Notes: generated by a model not told the origin, from the sequence alone. A stretch of 64,000 nucleotides of DNA from Mesorhizobium wenxiniae (GCF_002284535.1 NZ_NPKH01000037.1:226609-290608); one strand, 5' to 3'. Positions 50,498 through 59,825 are shown, counted from the first letter of the stretch. Made by a program: numbers and translations.

Positions 50498-51238
50498 TCA
50501 GGCGATTGCACTGCCGTCGGCGGTCAAGATGGCGCCCGTAATCACGCTCGCGGCGGGACTTGCCAGAAAGACCCCAGCGTTGGCGACTTCGCGCGGCTGG
50601 GCGTAGCGTCCCAAAGACGTCAGGCTTCGCTGGAAATCGGCAGCCTCGCCATCCGCCGGATTTGAATCCGTATCGGTCGCCCCGGGCTGCAGAAGATTGA
50701 CGATGATGCCGTTCGGGCCGAGTTCGCGCGAAAGACCGCGCGTGAAGGAGGTAAGTGCCGCCTTGGACATCGCATAAGCCGTTATGCCTGGGAACGGGAC
50801 CCGCTCCCCTAAGGACGAACCGATCGTGATGATGCGTCCCCCTTCGCTGAGATGCGGAATGACTGCTTTCGCAAACAACACCGGCGCTCGCACGTTAACG
50901 TCCATCACGGCCTGATAGTCATTCACGTCGATCTCGGCGATCGCTCCAGTGTGGCCGATGGCCGCGCTGTTGACGAGGATATCGAGTCCACCGAGCGCCG
51001 AGACGGCTTCGCTCACCGAGCGCATGATAGCCTCCGGGGTGGCGCTGTCGGCTTGGATGGCGACTGCGCGACGCCCTGTGCGCTCGATGGATTTGGCCAT
51101 CGCTTCAGCTTTTTTGGCCGAGCTCTGGTACGTGAACGCGACGTCAGCACCGTTCTCTGCCAGCGCCAGCGCGATCGCGGCTCCGATGCCCCGGCAAGCT
51201 CCAGTAACCATTGCACGCTTCCCATTAAGATCGATCAT
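50498..51238 (-). CDS. Short-chain dehydrogenase/reductase
   Basis: 246 residues of the classical SDR type: TGACRGIGAAIALALAENGA (TGxxxGIG NAD(P) site), LVNSAAIGHTG, catalytic Ser in ITIGSSLGERV and YAMSKAAL. The C-terminal ITGAILTADGSAIA matches 3-oxoacyl-ACP-reductase-like SDRs. Substrate unknown. The start is at MIDLNGKRA; the longer frame has seven extra residues. Confidence 0.9.
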   Translation of the reverse strand: MIDLNGKRAMVTGACRGIGAAIALALAENGADVAFTYQSSAKKAEAMAKSIERTGRRAVAIQADSATPEAIMRSVSEAVSALGGLDILVNSAAIGHTGAIAEIDVNDYQAVMDVNVRAPVLFAKAVIPHLSEGGRIITIGSSLGERVPFPGITAYAMSKAALTSFTRGLSRELGPNGIIVNLLQPGATDTDSNPADGEAADFQRSLTSLGRYAQPREVANAGVFLASPAASVITGAILTADGSAIA

Positions 51239-51656
51239 ATGTTTGTCCTTTTCTACCATGTTGGTTCAAGCGCCCAGGCGATTGGCGTGAGACGCGGCAG
51301 GCGGTCAAAGGCCTGATCACCAATTTGGTTTCGGGATCTGTCACTTTCAGTGTCGAGAAATGCCAAACTGTGTTGCGAAGGGGGAACGCCGGCCGATGGC
51401 CTCTCAAGCCGGACAGGGCGACAACCTTCCGGAGCGATGGCCGGTCCGATGCCACCGACTCGTTCAAGCCGGGCCTTTGCGCGAAGGGCAATTCCGGTTT
51501 CGGCTTACGCTTTCCTCGGTCGCGCCGTACCACGCATCGCTGCTTCAGAGGACGGTGCCCTCAGTTCGATTGCGTTGGTGATCAAGCGACTTTGCGGGCC
51601 CGATACGCTTGGCGATGTCCGCGGCCTGTTGGTGTTTCGGCGGACAGCCACGCCCC
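51239..51656. other. Intergenic region upstream of the SDR gene
   Basis: Several short overlapping frames, none with recognisable protein. It carries the SDR promoter. Possibly decayed coding DNA. Confidence 0.45.
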
Positions 51657-52910
51657 CTATGATCGACGTAGCACGTCCTGCCATTCCGGATGACGGCCGA
51701 TCTGCGCCTTTGCGAACGGGCAGAGCGGCATGATGATGACCCCGTCGCGCCGGGCATCCTCGACCGCCTGTCTCACCAGCCGCTCGCCGACCTTGCGGCC
51801 ACGCAAGGCCGCCGGAACTTCGGTATGGTCAATGATGATCAACCTCTTACCGGCCCGGCTGTAGGTCATCTCCGCCTCGACGCCATCGATGATCAGCCGA
51901 TAACGCCCTTTCGATGCTCCATCCTCGCGTTCAACCCGTTCGTCGCCGGCTGAAGGCGCATCCTTTGCCAGCGCCGCGTCCGGGCGGCGCACCTGACGCG
52001 AACGCCCTTGCGCGCATTCCAGCAGATCACGGTCCCATCTGCCCAGATCGGCAGCCGCCTCGTAGGTTGAGACTAGAAACTCCGTAAGGGCCTCATCGGG
52101 ATCGGCCGCCGACTGCACGGCATCGTAAGGGAGGATGAATTCAGATAGGCCGTCGTGCCAGAACGCGGCATCGGGCCGGACCGTCGCGGCCCGGTAGCCG
52201 TTCGGCGTCGGATAGGCGTAGGCGTAGAAGGCAGGATAGTCGATGCCGCCGCCGCCCGGCCAGAAGCCCGCTGACGAGACCTCGCGGTCATAGGCCTCGT
52301 GGGCCACGTCGTCGGGCAAGGCGGGAATACCGCCGGGGTGGAGCGGGGCACGCCTCCCTGAGAAGCGCGTGACGGCCAGGTCGAGAGCGCCCCAGAACAG
52401 ATGCACGGGACTGGATTTGCCGACAAAGGAGGTGCGGAACCGATTGAAAACCCTGTCGACCGCCACGAGCGCTTGGTGGAAGCGCCGAACGGCGTCGCGG
52501 TCATAGGGCCGCTCGCGATGATCTTCGGCGAAGGGTACGGGGTTGGGCACCTCGTTGGGTTGTCCGTTGAATGTCGGCGTGCCGCCGAGCTCCGAAATCA
52601 ACTCCACGAAGCTGGCGTGGAACGCCGCGACGGTCATCGGCTCGAGTGCGAACGACGCCTTGCGCCCGTTGCCGCAGGTGCCCATGACCCTGTGCTCTCG
52701 AAGGTCGAACAGGACCTCGATGCCCGGACCGTCCGGTATTGGTGAGGATGCCAGTCCGTTCGGCGTGACATAGAAGGTCGCGTTCCAGGAATGGTTCAGC
52801 CACGGCGTATGCGCCAGCCGGTATTTGCCCGCGACCTGCAGGTAGAGATGCAGTGCGGAACAAGTCTCGCGCCAACTGAGGTAGTCGAGGTGGGGCCAGT
52901 TGTCGTTCAT
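51657..52910 (-). CDS. DUF5996 protein fused to a small GNAT domain
   Basis: 417 residues. Residues 1-310 match DUF5996: WPHLDYLSWRETCSALHLYL, QVAGKYRLAHTPWLNHSWNA, then FWPGGGGIDYPAFYAYAYPT and the HDGLSEFILPYD end. After a charged linker (about 320-350), residues 350-417 form a mini-GNAT of the YidJ/Acetyltransf_CG type: RLIIIDHTEVPAALRGRKVG, then RDGVIIMPLCPFAKAQIGRH. The two are normally separate genes; here no stop lies between them. Confidence 0.85.
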   Translation of the reverse strand: MNDNWPHLDYLSWRETCSALHLYLQVAGKYRLAHTPWLNHSWNATFYVTPNGLASSPIPDGPGIEVLFDLREHRVMGTCGNGRKASFALEPMTVAAFHASFVELISELGGTPTFNGQPNEVPNPVPFAEDHRERPYDRDAVRRFHQALVAVDRVFNRFRTSFVGKSSPVHLFWGALDLAVTRFSGRRAPLHPGGIPALPDDVAHEAYDREVSSAGFWPGGGGIDYPAFYAYAYPTPNGYRAATVRPDAAFWHDGLSEFILPYDAVQSAADPDEALTEFLVSTYEAAADLGRWDRDLLECAQGRSRQVRRPDAALAKDAPSAGDERVEREDGASKGRYRLIIDGVEAEMTYSRAGKRLIIIDHTEVPAALRGRKVGERLVRQAVEDARRDGVIIMPLCPFAKAQIGRHPEWQDVLRRS

Positions 52911-53006
52911 TCCGCCTTCTCCATTCAGCATCTGCCCTATACGGGAGCGATTCGTGTGGTCCGGGTCGCTTGAATTGCGCCCGCGCAATCACTCCATCAT
53001 TGTCAC

Positions 53007-53942
53007 TCAGTCCGGAACAGGAATGTGCTCTTTCCGGTCATCGACGGGCAGATCGAAGCGTCCCTTGCCCCAATTCTCGGCGCGCCATTCGGCCTTGGCC
53101 TCTTCGATGCGCTCCCGGGACGAGGCGACGAAGTTCCACCAGATGTAACGCGGTCCGCTGAGCGTTGCGCCGCCGAGGATCATCAGCCGCGCGCCCTGGT
53201 CGCCGGCCGCGACCGTTATCCTGTCGCCGGGGCGGAAGACCATCATCTGCGGTGCCTCGAAAGTCTGGCCGGCGATCGAGATCGAGCCTTCGACGATGTA
53301 GATGGCGCTGTCCTCGTGATCGTCCGGCATTGGCAGCCGGCTTCCCCGCTCGAGTTTCACATCGGCGTAGAACGTCTCGGAGAACATCGTCGCGGGCGCG
53401 ACTTTACCGTAGGCGTTTCCAAGAATGAGCCGAACCGAAATGCCACTATCCTCGATCATCGGCAACGCCTCCTTGCCGTGATGTTCGAAGGTGGGCGCCA
53501 TATCCTCATGCGTGTCGGGCAGGGCCAGCCATGTCTGGATCCCGAACAGACTGTTCGGACCGCTCCGGGCCGCCGCGGAGGTGCGCTCCGAGTGGGTGAC
53601 GCCACGCCCGGCGACCATCCAGTTCAGCGCGCCAGGGCGTATTATCTGGTCGGCGCCGGTGCTGTCGCGGTGATGAAAGTCGCCGCGATAAAGGTACGTG
53701 ACGGTGCCGAGCCCGATATGCGGGTGCGGACGGACATCGATGCCCTGTCCGGTCAATAGTTCGGCCGGCCCCGCCTGATCGAAGAAGATGAACGGCCCGA
53801 CCATCTGCCGCTTCGGCGCTGGCAGAGCGCGCCGGACCTCGAAGCCGCCGAGGTCGCGGGAACGGGGAACGATGAGGATTTGGATCGCGTCGATTCCGAC
53901 CTCATCCGGTTCGATTGCCGGGTTCCAACTCATGCGCGCCAT
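53007..53942 (-). CDS. Pirin family protein
   Basis: 311 residues. Bicupin with the pirin metal motif RPHPHIGLGTVTYLYRGDFH, then HRDSTGADQIIRPGALNWMV and AGRGVTHSERT. The C-terminal pirin_C domain contains GGATLSGPRYIWWNFVASSR. Some pirins are quercetinases; here the reaction is unknown. Confidence 0.92.
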   Translation of the reverse strand: MARMSWNPAIEPDEVGIDAIQILIVPRSRDLGGFEVRRALPAPKRQMVGPFIFFDQAGPAELLTGQGIDVRPHPHIGLGTVTYLYRGDFHHRDSTGADQIIRPGALNWMVAGRGVTHSERTSAAARSGPNSLFGIQTWLALPDTHEDMAPTFEHHGKEALPMIEDSGISVRLILGNAYGKVAPATMFSETFYADVKLERGSRLPMPDDHEDSAIYIVEGSISIAGQTFEAPQMMVFRPGDRITVAAGDQGARLMILGGATLSGPRYIWWNFVASSRERIEEAKAEWRAENWGKGRFDLPVDDRKEHIPVPD

Positions 53943-54110
53943 CCTCTCTTGGGCTTCCGGAATGTCTAAACTGGCGCACGACCGTCAACCGAACTAGCCC
54001 CGTGATACGTCAAGCTGTGTCGCAGCAAGTGGAACGTGCGGGCCATGTCGCCGAAAGTAGGGCCAACGTCGAACACGGTTCCCTTGATAATCCTTTGAAC
54101 CGTTCGCGTT

Positions 54111-55004
54111 CTAGCGGTCGAGACCCCAAAGGTCCGGGTTCCGTTTGAAATACTCAGTCAGCATCTCGGTGAGCACCCGCACTTTCCGCGTGGGATGCTG
54201 ACCCGGCAGGCGTACGACATACGCGGCCCCCGGAGGTACCGGATAGCGTGTCATGATCGGGACCAGCGCGCCGGAGGCCACATATTCATGTGTGATGCAA
54301 TCGGGGAGCCAGGCAATGCCGAGACCTGCCGCCGCCGCGGCGGCGAGCGCCGTGGCGCTGTCGGCCTTGAACCTGCCCTGCGGCTGGACCGTAACAATTT
54401 TGCTGCCATCCATGAACTGCCAGGCTTCCGTTCCCTGCATGAGGGCCTGATGGGTGACGAGTTCGTCCGGAGTCTCGGGTGACCCGTGGGCTTCGATATA
54501 ATCGGGGCTTGCGACAAGCTTTCCATGGATCGGCCCGACGCGCTTCGCGATCAGGTTGGAGTCCTGAAGGTAGGCGCCGCGGATCGCGCAATCGAAACCC
54601 TCTGCGATGAGATCGACGAAGCGATCGCTGTAGGAGGTATGGATGTGCAGCTGCGGGTGCTGGCGCGCCATGTCCGCGAGCACCGGGGCGAAGTGCGTCG
54701 GGCCGAACGTCAGCGGCATGGCAACCCTCAAGCGGCCGCGCAGCTCGCCGGTCGGGAGGATCGTTTCCTTGGCGGTGTCGATCTCGGCGCTGGCCCGGGC
54801 CGCATGTTCCCTGAACGTGATCCCCGCCTCAGTGAGCGCGGCGCCGCGGGTCGTTCGTGCAAGCAGCTGAACGCCAAGTTCCGCTTCAACCCGCAACAAC
54901 CGCCGACTGACGATTGACTTGGAGACGCCAAGCCGGCGCGCGGCCGCCGATACGCCCCCTGCATCCGCTACCGCGACGAATGTCTCTAGGTCTTCGATTT
55001 CCAT
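54111..55004 (-). CDS. LysR-family transcriptional regulator
   Basis: 297 residues. HTH: DLETFVAVADAGGVSAAARR, LGVSKSIVSRRLLRVEAELG; effector domain with LRVAMPLTFGPTHFAPVLAD and DCAIRGAYLQDSNLIAKRVG (CrgA-like subgroup). Divergent from the isochorismatase-like gene, which it probably regulates. Confidence 0.93.
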   Translation of the reverse strand: MEIEDLETFVAVADAGGVSAAARRLGVSKSIVSRRLLRVEAELGVQLLARTTRGAALTEAGITFREHAARASAEIDTAKETILPTGELRGRLRVAMPLTFGPTHFAPVLADMARQHPQLHIHTSYSDRFVDLIAEGFDCAIRGAYLQDSNLIAKRVGPIHGKLVASPDYIEAHGSPETPDELVTHQALMQGTEAWQFMDGSKIVTVQPQGRFKADSATALAAAAAAGLGIAWLPDCITHEYVASGALVPIMTRYPVPPGAAYVVRLPGQHPTRKVRVLTEMLTEYFKRNPDLWGLDR

Positions 55005-55152
55005 TCTGGCGTTCCGTTTCTCGCGACACAGCTTACCGAACTATGGCACTACCGCATCGCGATGGGGGACGACAAGTTGCGGCGGGCGACGTCGCCGCTG
55101 ACGCATGCCGGAAAACCCGATGCCGCTTACAACAGCAGGAAAGGAAGTCGTA

Positions 55153-55797
55153 ATGGCTTTTCGCAACGGCCTTGATTCGCTTCTTCGCCCCGAAGATTCG
55201 GTCCTCGTTCTGATCGATCACCAACCTTATCAGCTCGCAAACCTGAACAGCCACGATCCGCACATGGTGGTCAACAACACGACCGCGCTGGCGAAGCTAG
55301 CAAAAGCCTTCAATGTTCCGACCATTCTCACCAGCGTGATCGCGGCGCGCGGTGGACTTCTCTTTAAACAGATCACCGACGTATTTCCGGACCAGGAAGT
55401 CATCGATCGCACCTGGGTGAACACCTGGCAGGACGAGAATGTGGTGAACGTCATCACGGCGACCGGCCGCAAGCAGCTGATCATCGCCGGCCTGTGGACC
55501 GAGGTCTGCGTCGCGATGCCTGTGATCCAAGCCGCCGGCGAAGGCTGGGACGTGACCGCGGTCACCGACGCGTCGGGCGGGATTTCGAAGGAGTCTCACG
55601 AAGTTGCCATCCAGCGAATGATCGCGGCCGGCGCGAACGTGATGACGGTGATGGCGCTCGCTGGCGAATGGCAACGCGATTGGGCGCGCACCGAGCATGT
55701 CGAGGAGCTGACCGAGATTCTCATTCAGCACTTCGGCGGCAGCGGCATCGCGTATCTTTGGGAGCAGCAGCTTCTCAACACGCCAGTAGCTGGCTGA
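55153..55797 (+). CDS. Isochorismatase-like (YcaC-type) cysteine hydrolase
   Basis: 214 residues. Catalytic triad context: Asp in LVLIDHQPYQ, Lys region in the middle, and Cys in IIAGLWTEVCVAMPVIQAAG. The YcaC-like subgroup is suggested by MAFRNGLDSLLRPEDSVLVL and the QRMIAAGANVMTVMAL end. Substrate unknown. RBS AGGAAAGG upstream of the ATG. Confidence 0.9.
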   Translation: MAFRNGLDSLLRPEDSVLVLIDHQPYQLANLNSHDPHMVVNNTTALAKLAKAFNVPTILTSVIAARGGLLFKQITDVFPDQEVIDRTWVNTWQDENVVNVITATGRKQLIIAGLWTEVCVAMPVIQAAGEGWDVTAVTDASGGISKESHEVAIQRMIAAGANVMTVMALAGEWQRDWARTEHVEELTEILIQHFGGSGIAYLWEQQLLNTPVAG

Positions 55798-55948
55798 TCC
55801 TGGCCGGCATGGCGAGCATTTCGGTGAGGATCGGAATCGATCCGTTTGCCGGCCCTCGCCGCCCTCACCTCACAGGGAAGCCCGCTCATGTGAGGCGATT
55901 GCGTGTGATCCCACCCGCCGCCTTTTGAATAACTCGCGGAGTTCCTCG

Positions 55949-56340
55949 ATGCCTCCTACTTTCACCCTTGGCCTACCGCTCAACCGCCGCGACGCCCTGA
56001 TCTCGGCCTCGACGCTTACCGCAAGCTTCGCCTTTCCATTGGTTAGCGCGCGTGCCGCGGGGCCCGCCACCCACGATACTTCAGAAGGAGAACACACCAT
56101 GGGCTTTGTCACGACCGGCGACGACGACAGATTTTTTACAGGGATTGGGGTCCCAAGGACGCCCAGCCCATCGTTTTTCACCATGGCTGGCCGCTCAGCT
56201 CCGACGACTGGGACGCGCAGATGCTTTTCTTCCTGTCGAAGGGCTATCGCGTCGTCGCGCATGACCGGCACGGCCACGCACGCAGGAAGCCCCTCCCGTA
56301 CCAACAAACATGGTCGAGGATCGGGGCGATTGCAACAGCC
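55949..56340 (+). pseudogene. Truncated, frameshifted alpha/beta hydrolase with Tat-like signal
   Basis: The first frame gives RRDALISASTLTASFAFPLV (Tat-type leader), ARAAGPATHDTSEGEHTMGF and VTTGDDD. After a one-base shift the next frame reads FYRDWGPKDAQPIVFHHGWP, LSSDDWDAQMLFFLSKGYRV and VAHDRHGHARR, the N-terminal third of a non-heme chloroperoxidase-like hydrolase (HGW oxyanion region). The nucleophile elbow and everything after are gone. Confidence 0.8.
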
Positions 56341-56502
56341 ATTTTTAGATAAGCTGCTGAAATGTTTAGTCTTTCTCGCCTAAAGGCGTCAAGCAAATAT
56401 GGGAAAGCGCCTACCTGTTGAAGTTGCAAGGCAATTTGTGTCAGGCCGCAGGAAGTGGTCAGCGGAAGGTCGCCGGCATGACATAGTCGCAGCTTGGGTT
56501 TC

Positions 56503-56730
56503 CTATTTCGACTTGGCGAGCCACTTCTCCAGCACGACAAGGTTCATGTCCACCTGCCGCTGATAGTCGCGGAGTACCTGCTCCGTCACGTCGTCGGGCG
56601 TGCTATTGCCATCGTGGGACCGAAACCACTTCTCGCCGTTGTGTATGCCATCGATTATGATTTGGGCCTGGGCGATCTGGTCGCTGAGCCAGTCGATTTG
56701 CTCTTTGCCGTCGTTGCTCATTTCATTCAT
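56503..56730 (-). CDS. Small hypothetical protein
   Basis: 75 residues, acidic and helical (KEQIDWLSDQIAQAQIIIDG, EQVLRDYQRQVDMNLVVLEK). No family recognised. The start may be nine bases later at MSNDG. Confidence 0.6.
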   Translation of the reverse strand: MNEMSNDGKEQIDWLSDQIAQAQIIIDGIHNGEKWFRSHDGNSTPDDVTEQVLRDYQRQVDMNLVVLEKWLAKSK

Positions 56731-57270
56731 CGCCTCAGTGTGAGCGAAACGGCTTCAGGTTTAATTGCGCATCCTGAAGCGCAACGCGCAGTAAGAACAC
56801 TTGCCGTTCGATCCGGCTGAGGTGGTACTCGCTTATACGTTCGTGGCGCTTCCGGTGTGGCATGCCCACGACAGGAAGAAATTCTTTCCACGGTCAATAA
56901 GATATCCCAGAACACATAGGGAACAAAATGCTTGTGGGGAAAGGCAGCCGCAGCAGGCGCAATCAGGCCGCTGCATGTAGATTGAAGGCGCTGGATGGGT
57001 CTGCAGCCGTCGCCCGACAGGTGAAAGACTGCAGACCTGAGTACCAGTTGGCTCCCCGGAAGGCGGGAGGTGGTTCACAGCCACCTCCCGCTCGGGTGTA
57101 ACCAGAATGGTGCCATGTAGCGAATTTCGCAACTCACATATTTCCGAAGTCTACAGCTTTCTCCCCATTCTATCCGGATCGTACTCCGTTTTGCGTATCG
57201 CAGGTCGACGGCATGACAGCAGTCTCCGTTACCAGACCTTCCTAGCCACCATCGCCGCTCTCGGGCACTG
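56731..57270. other. Intergenic region with a long perfect hairpin
   Basis: No convincing gene. GCGGGAGGTGG/CCACCTCCCGC arms (57063-57091, 7-base loop) form an 11-bp stem without a T run. A 99-codon minus-strand frame here (56833-57132) has no protein-like features. Confidence 0.5.
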
Positions 57271-57573
57271 CTATTTGGGGCTTATCCATCTCCAAGTGCC
57301 ATCAGGTTGACACTCGTTCCAGGCCAGGTCTCCGCCCGTGATAGCGCCAGCGCTATAGAACTCGCCCTTGTAGATACACCCCCACGCAGAGGCTTTGGTG
57401 GCCTCCCAAACGAAGGCAGGTGAACACATCATTACGCTATCACTGGCCCGCACCGTTGCGCCGGGGGAATACCCCATGCCACCTAGCCAGCATCGCTGCT
57501 GTTCGAGCGGAGCTTGCTGAGCAATTGCCGCGCTCGATGCCATCACCAGAACAGCCGAAAGAATCGATCGCAT
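57271..57573 (-). CDS. Small secreted cysteine-rich hypothetical protein
   Basis: 100 residues: signal peptide (MRSILSAVLVMASSAAIAQ), then four cysteines in QRCWLGG, MMCSPAF, WGCIYKG and NECQPDG, and a Trp-rich end (DGTWRWISPK). No family recognised. Confidence 0.6.
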   Translation of the reverse strand: MRSILSAVLVMASSAAIAQQAPLEQQRCWLGGMGYSPGATVRASDSVMMCSPAFVWEATKASAWGCIYKGEFYSAGAITGGDLAWNECQPDGTWRWISPK

Positions 57574-57895
57574 CCGATAATCCCCTTTCACGCAAGCCGA
57601 CCCAACTTTTGAACGCCGTCGGAGAGGCTTAGTTCCGCGCTGCAAATCCCCCCACTAAGTTCTAGCAAAAACTGGAGCGATAACGCCATTACGGTGGGGA
57701 ATTCACAGACTTAACGTTTCGATCTATGGTAGCAGCCATGGAAAGCGCCCTTGATGATCTTGCTCGCATCCTGAAAGCCCCGCAAACCAGCCTGCGGGAG
57801 CGCTGCGCCTTTGCGCCCCAACTGTAACCAATGCCGCCTTCGGCGTCGCAATCGGCCCTGGGAATCGCCTTAGGCCGTGCTATTGCCGGTCAAGG

Positions 57896-57917
57896 TATAT
57901 TAGCAACCTCGTGACTA
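57896..57917 (+). promoter_or_regulatory. Shared TATATTAGC-x-TGACTA motif (copy 3)
   Basis: TATATTAGCAACCTCGTGAC followed by TA, 28 bp before the ATG at 57945. The rest of 57574-57895 shows no gene. Confidence 0.5.
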
Positions 57918-57944
57918 GCCAACGTGCCGCCCCATCATCATCAG

Positions 57945-58100
57945 ATGGCTCGGGGCATAAACATCGGCGACGAGGTCGCCATCACGGCGACAGTGCGCGG
58001 GCGGGTGACGGAGGATCGTGTCAGCGTCTCGATCCCCTCCTACGGCAGCCCCCGGCCCCCAAGCGGCAGGGGAAACCGGTCAAAGTCGGGGGTAAGCTAG
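57945..58100 (+). pseudogene. Truncated copy of the VTVDIDKVRLV family (N-terminal part)
   Basis: 51 codons: MARGINIGDEVAITATVRGR, VTEDRVSVSIPSYGSP match the intact gene at 45614, then diverge into a Pro/Arg/Ser-rich tail ending in TAG. The C-terminal VTVDIDKVRLV half is missing. Confidence 0.65.
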
Positions 58101-58197
58101 CAGAGCCCCCTGCCCTGACCTAGGCGCGCTACCTCCGACAGACCTTGGGGAACCGGGCCCGCCCGAGCACGTTGTGGCCGGTCAGCCCGGGTTACGC

Positions 58198-58734
58198 ATG
58201 CAACAGCTTTTCCAAGAATTCGGCCATCCGACATACCTCCCGTTTCCGGTTATTGCGGCGAGGCTTCTGCTGGCGTCGATCTTCGGTGCTGCGATCGGTT
58301 TCGAACGCGAATGGCGAAATCGGCCTGCCGGGCTTCGCACCCATATCCTGGTCTGCGTGGCAGCGGCTACTTTCGGTATTCTGACGATTGAAATCGTCCA
58401 CGCGCCGATGTTTCTGCAGGACTCCGTGAAAGTCGATCCGATTCGTGTCGTCGAAGCGGTTACCGCTGGCGTCGCGTTCCTTGCTGCCGGATCGATTTTG
58501 TTTTCGAGAGGCGAGGTCCACGGGCTGACGACCGGTGCAGGCATGTGGCTGTCCGGGGCAATTGGCGTGGCGTGCGGGCTAGGTCTGTGGCAGGTGGCGG
58601 CACTCGGCACGCTATTGGTGCTTGTCGTGGCAGGCCTTCTTTATAGTTTTGCAGCCAAGTCCGGGATTGGCGAGAACACCGGACAAGGAAAGCCCATTTC
58701 GGAAGAAGATGTGTCCAAGCGGCGCAAAGGCTGA
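58198..58734 (+). CDS. MgtC/SapB family membrane protein
   Basis: 178 residues. The MgtC signature is clear: ARLLLASIFGAAIGFEREWR, NRPAGLRTHILVCVAAATFG, then VKVDPIRVVEAVTAGVAFLA, AGSILFSRGEVHGLTTGAGM and WLSGAIGVACGLG. Five predicted membrane segments. MgtC proteins influence magnesium and membrane-potential homeostasis; C-terminal domain absent. An alternative start lies eight codons upstream. Confidence 0.9.
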   Translation: MQQLFQEFGHPTYLPFPVIAARLLLASIFGAAIGFEREWRNRPAGLRTHILVCVAAATFGILTIEIVHAPMFLQDSVKVDPIRVVEAVTAGVAFLAAGSILFSRGEVHGLTTGAGMWLSGAIGVACGLGLWQVAALGTLLVLVVAGLLYSFAAKSGIGENTGQGKPISEEDVSKRRKG

Positions 58735-58777
58735 GGACAAACGCCCCGCGCGCAAGGAGCCGAACGGCGGAGTGCGT

Positions 58778-58842
58778 GGCGGACCCCAATTCGCCGGGCC
58801 GGTCGCTGGGCATTCTACCTCACCCCCTTAGCGGCGCCGGCC
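58778..58842. repeat. Palindromic mosaic element (copy 2 of 3, diverged)
   Basis: GGCGGACCCCAATTCGCC, then GGGCCGG, ATTCTACCTCACCCCC and TAGCGGCGCCGGCC: the same ordered blocks as at 30335 and 60923. Confidence 0.65.
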
Positions 58843-58879
58843 TTCCGCCTTGTCTGGCGCGTCGGACTGACAAGGAAAA

Positions 58880-58906
58880 GCCCGCGCTCCTCCTCCGAGC
58901 GCGGGC
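58880..58906. terminator. Hairpin terminator downstream of the MgtC-type gene
   Basis: GCCCGCGCTC/GAGCGCGGGC arms (10 bp) with a 7-base loop. No T run, only CCGACC; function as terminator probable from position. Confidence 0.6.
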
Positions 58907-59029
58907 CGACCGGGTTACAGCCCGACCTGCAGCGGGCTAAAGTTGGGGGGAAAGCCCGCTGGTCCCGGACAGTGTTAGCGCACGCTAATGCTCCTCTTGA
59001 CGAACACCCCCGCAAACGGAGGCGTCCCT

Positions 59030-59320
59030 TTAGCCGCCGTCAGCAGGTGCTGCCGGAGCGGGCGCGGCTGGGGCAGGTGCGGCCGGCTCTGCCGGAGCGG
59101 GCGCGGTTGGCGCTTCGACCTTCGGCGCTTCGACCGTCGGCGCTTCAACCCTGGGCGCTTCAACCTTTACGTCGACGTCCTTTCCGATGCCCCCGCCGTT
59201 TATGTTGATAACGCCGGTGAACAACAGCAGGACCACGATTGCGATAATTGCGAGAACGACGGCGACAGCGGTGCCGGCGCCATTTCCGCCTGAGTTAACA
59301 ACGGTGGGACCGTCAGCCAT
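59030..59320 (-). CDS. Small membrane protein with VEAP repeats (copy 2)
   Basis: 96 residues, almost identical to the product at 32015 over the N-terminal GPTVVNSGGNGAGTAVAVVL and the membrane helix. The tail is longer, with extra Ala-Pro repeats (EAPTVEAPKVEAPTAPAPA). Divergent from 59578 as in copy 1. Confidence 0.7.
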   Translation of the reverse strand: MADGPTVVNSGGNGAGTAVAVVLAIIAIVVLLLFTGVININGGGIGKDVDVKVEAPRVEAPTVEAPKVEAPTAPAPAEPAAPAPAAPAPAAPADGG

Positions 59321-59577
59321 GACTATCTCTCCTATTCTGAATTATCACTGGTCGGCAACGGGACCGGCGGGCACTTAGTTCCGCCGCCGGGCTATGGTCC
59401 ATGATGCAGTAAGACTGAAGTCTTTGCGTTAAAGACAGAGGGCTGAGGCTGGCAACCAATATCTTACTAACGGATTGGTCTTGGCCGCCGAGCAAAGTCC
59501 CTTCGTCGGTGGTTCCGGGTGCCCGCTGTATCCCTCATCGGCGGGCGCCCGATATTTCTCTAACAGCGGAAACAACT
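59321..59577. promoter_or_regulatory. Duplicated divergent intergenic region (copy 2)
   Basis: Nearly the same as 32267-32530: same AAGACTGAAGTCTT palindrome, and hairpin CGGGTGCCCGC/GCGGGCGCCCG (59516-59551), where the changed base still pairs. Confidence 0.6.
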
Positions 59578-59814
59578 GTGCCCCTTACCCAGAGCAGACA
59601 GAATGTCGATGAGGTCGCAAGCCGACCCGCAAATGACAATCAAACTCCTGACCCAACAGATTTCTCGGCGGTTGATCTCATTTCGCCGAGCGACGAAGAG
59701 GTCGCTGAAATCGTCAGGCGAACAGAGCGCCTGGCCCTTGCGGTGATTATAGTAATGGCGATCTTCCTGATCTTTGCACCGGTGATCTTCATTGCCCTGA
59801 GGTATGGGATCTGA
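59578..59814 (+). CDS. Small membrane protein with C-terminal anchor (copy 2)
   Basis: 78 residues from GTG; conserved QSRQNVDEVASRPANDN, RRTERLALAVIIVMAIFLIF and terminal FIALRYGI. Differences from copy 1 are mainly conservative (Asp/Glu exchanges in the acidic middle), suggesting both copies have been under protein-level selection. Confidence 0.65.
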   Translation: MPLTQSRQNVDEVASRPANDNQTPDPTDFSAVDLISPSDEEVAEIVRRTERLALAVIIVMAIFLIFAPVIFIALRYGI

Positions 59815-59825
59815 GATGTCCCGCT

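Noticed and set aside
56833..57132. 99-codon minus-strand hypothetical gene
   Set aside because: No RBS, mixed composition, spans a strong hairpin; no recognisable protein pattern.
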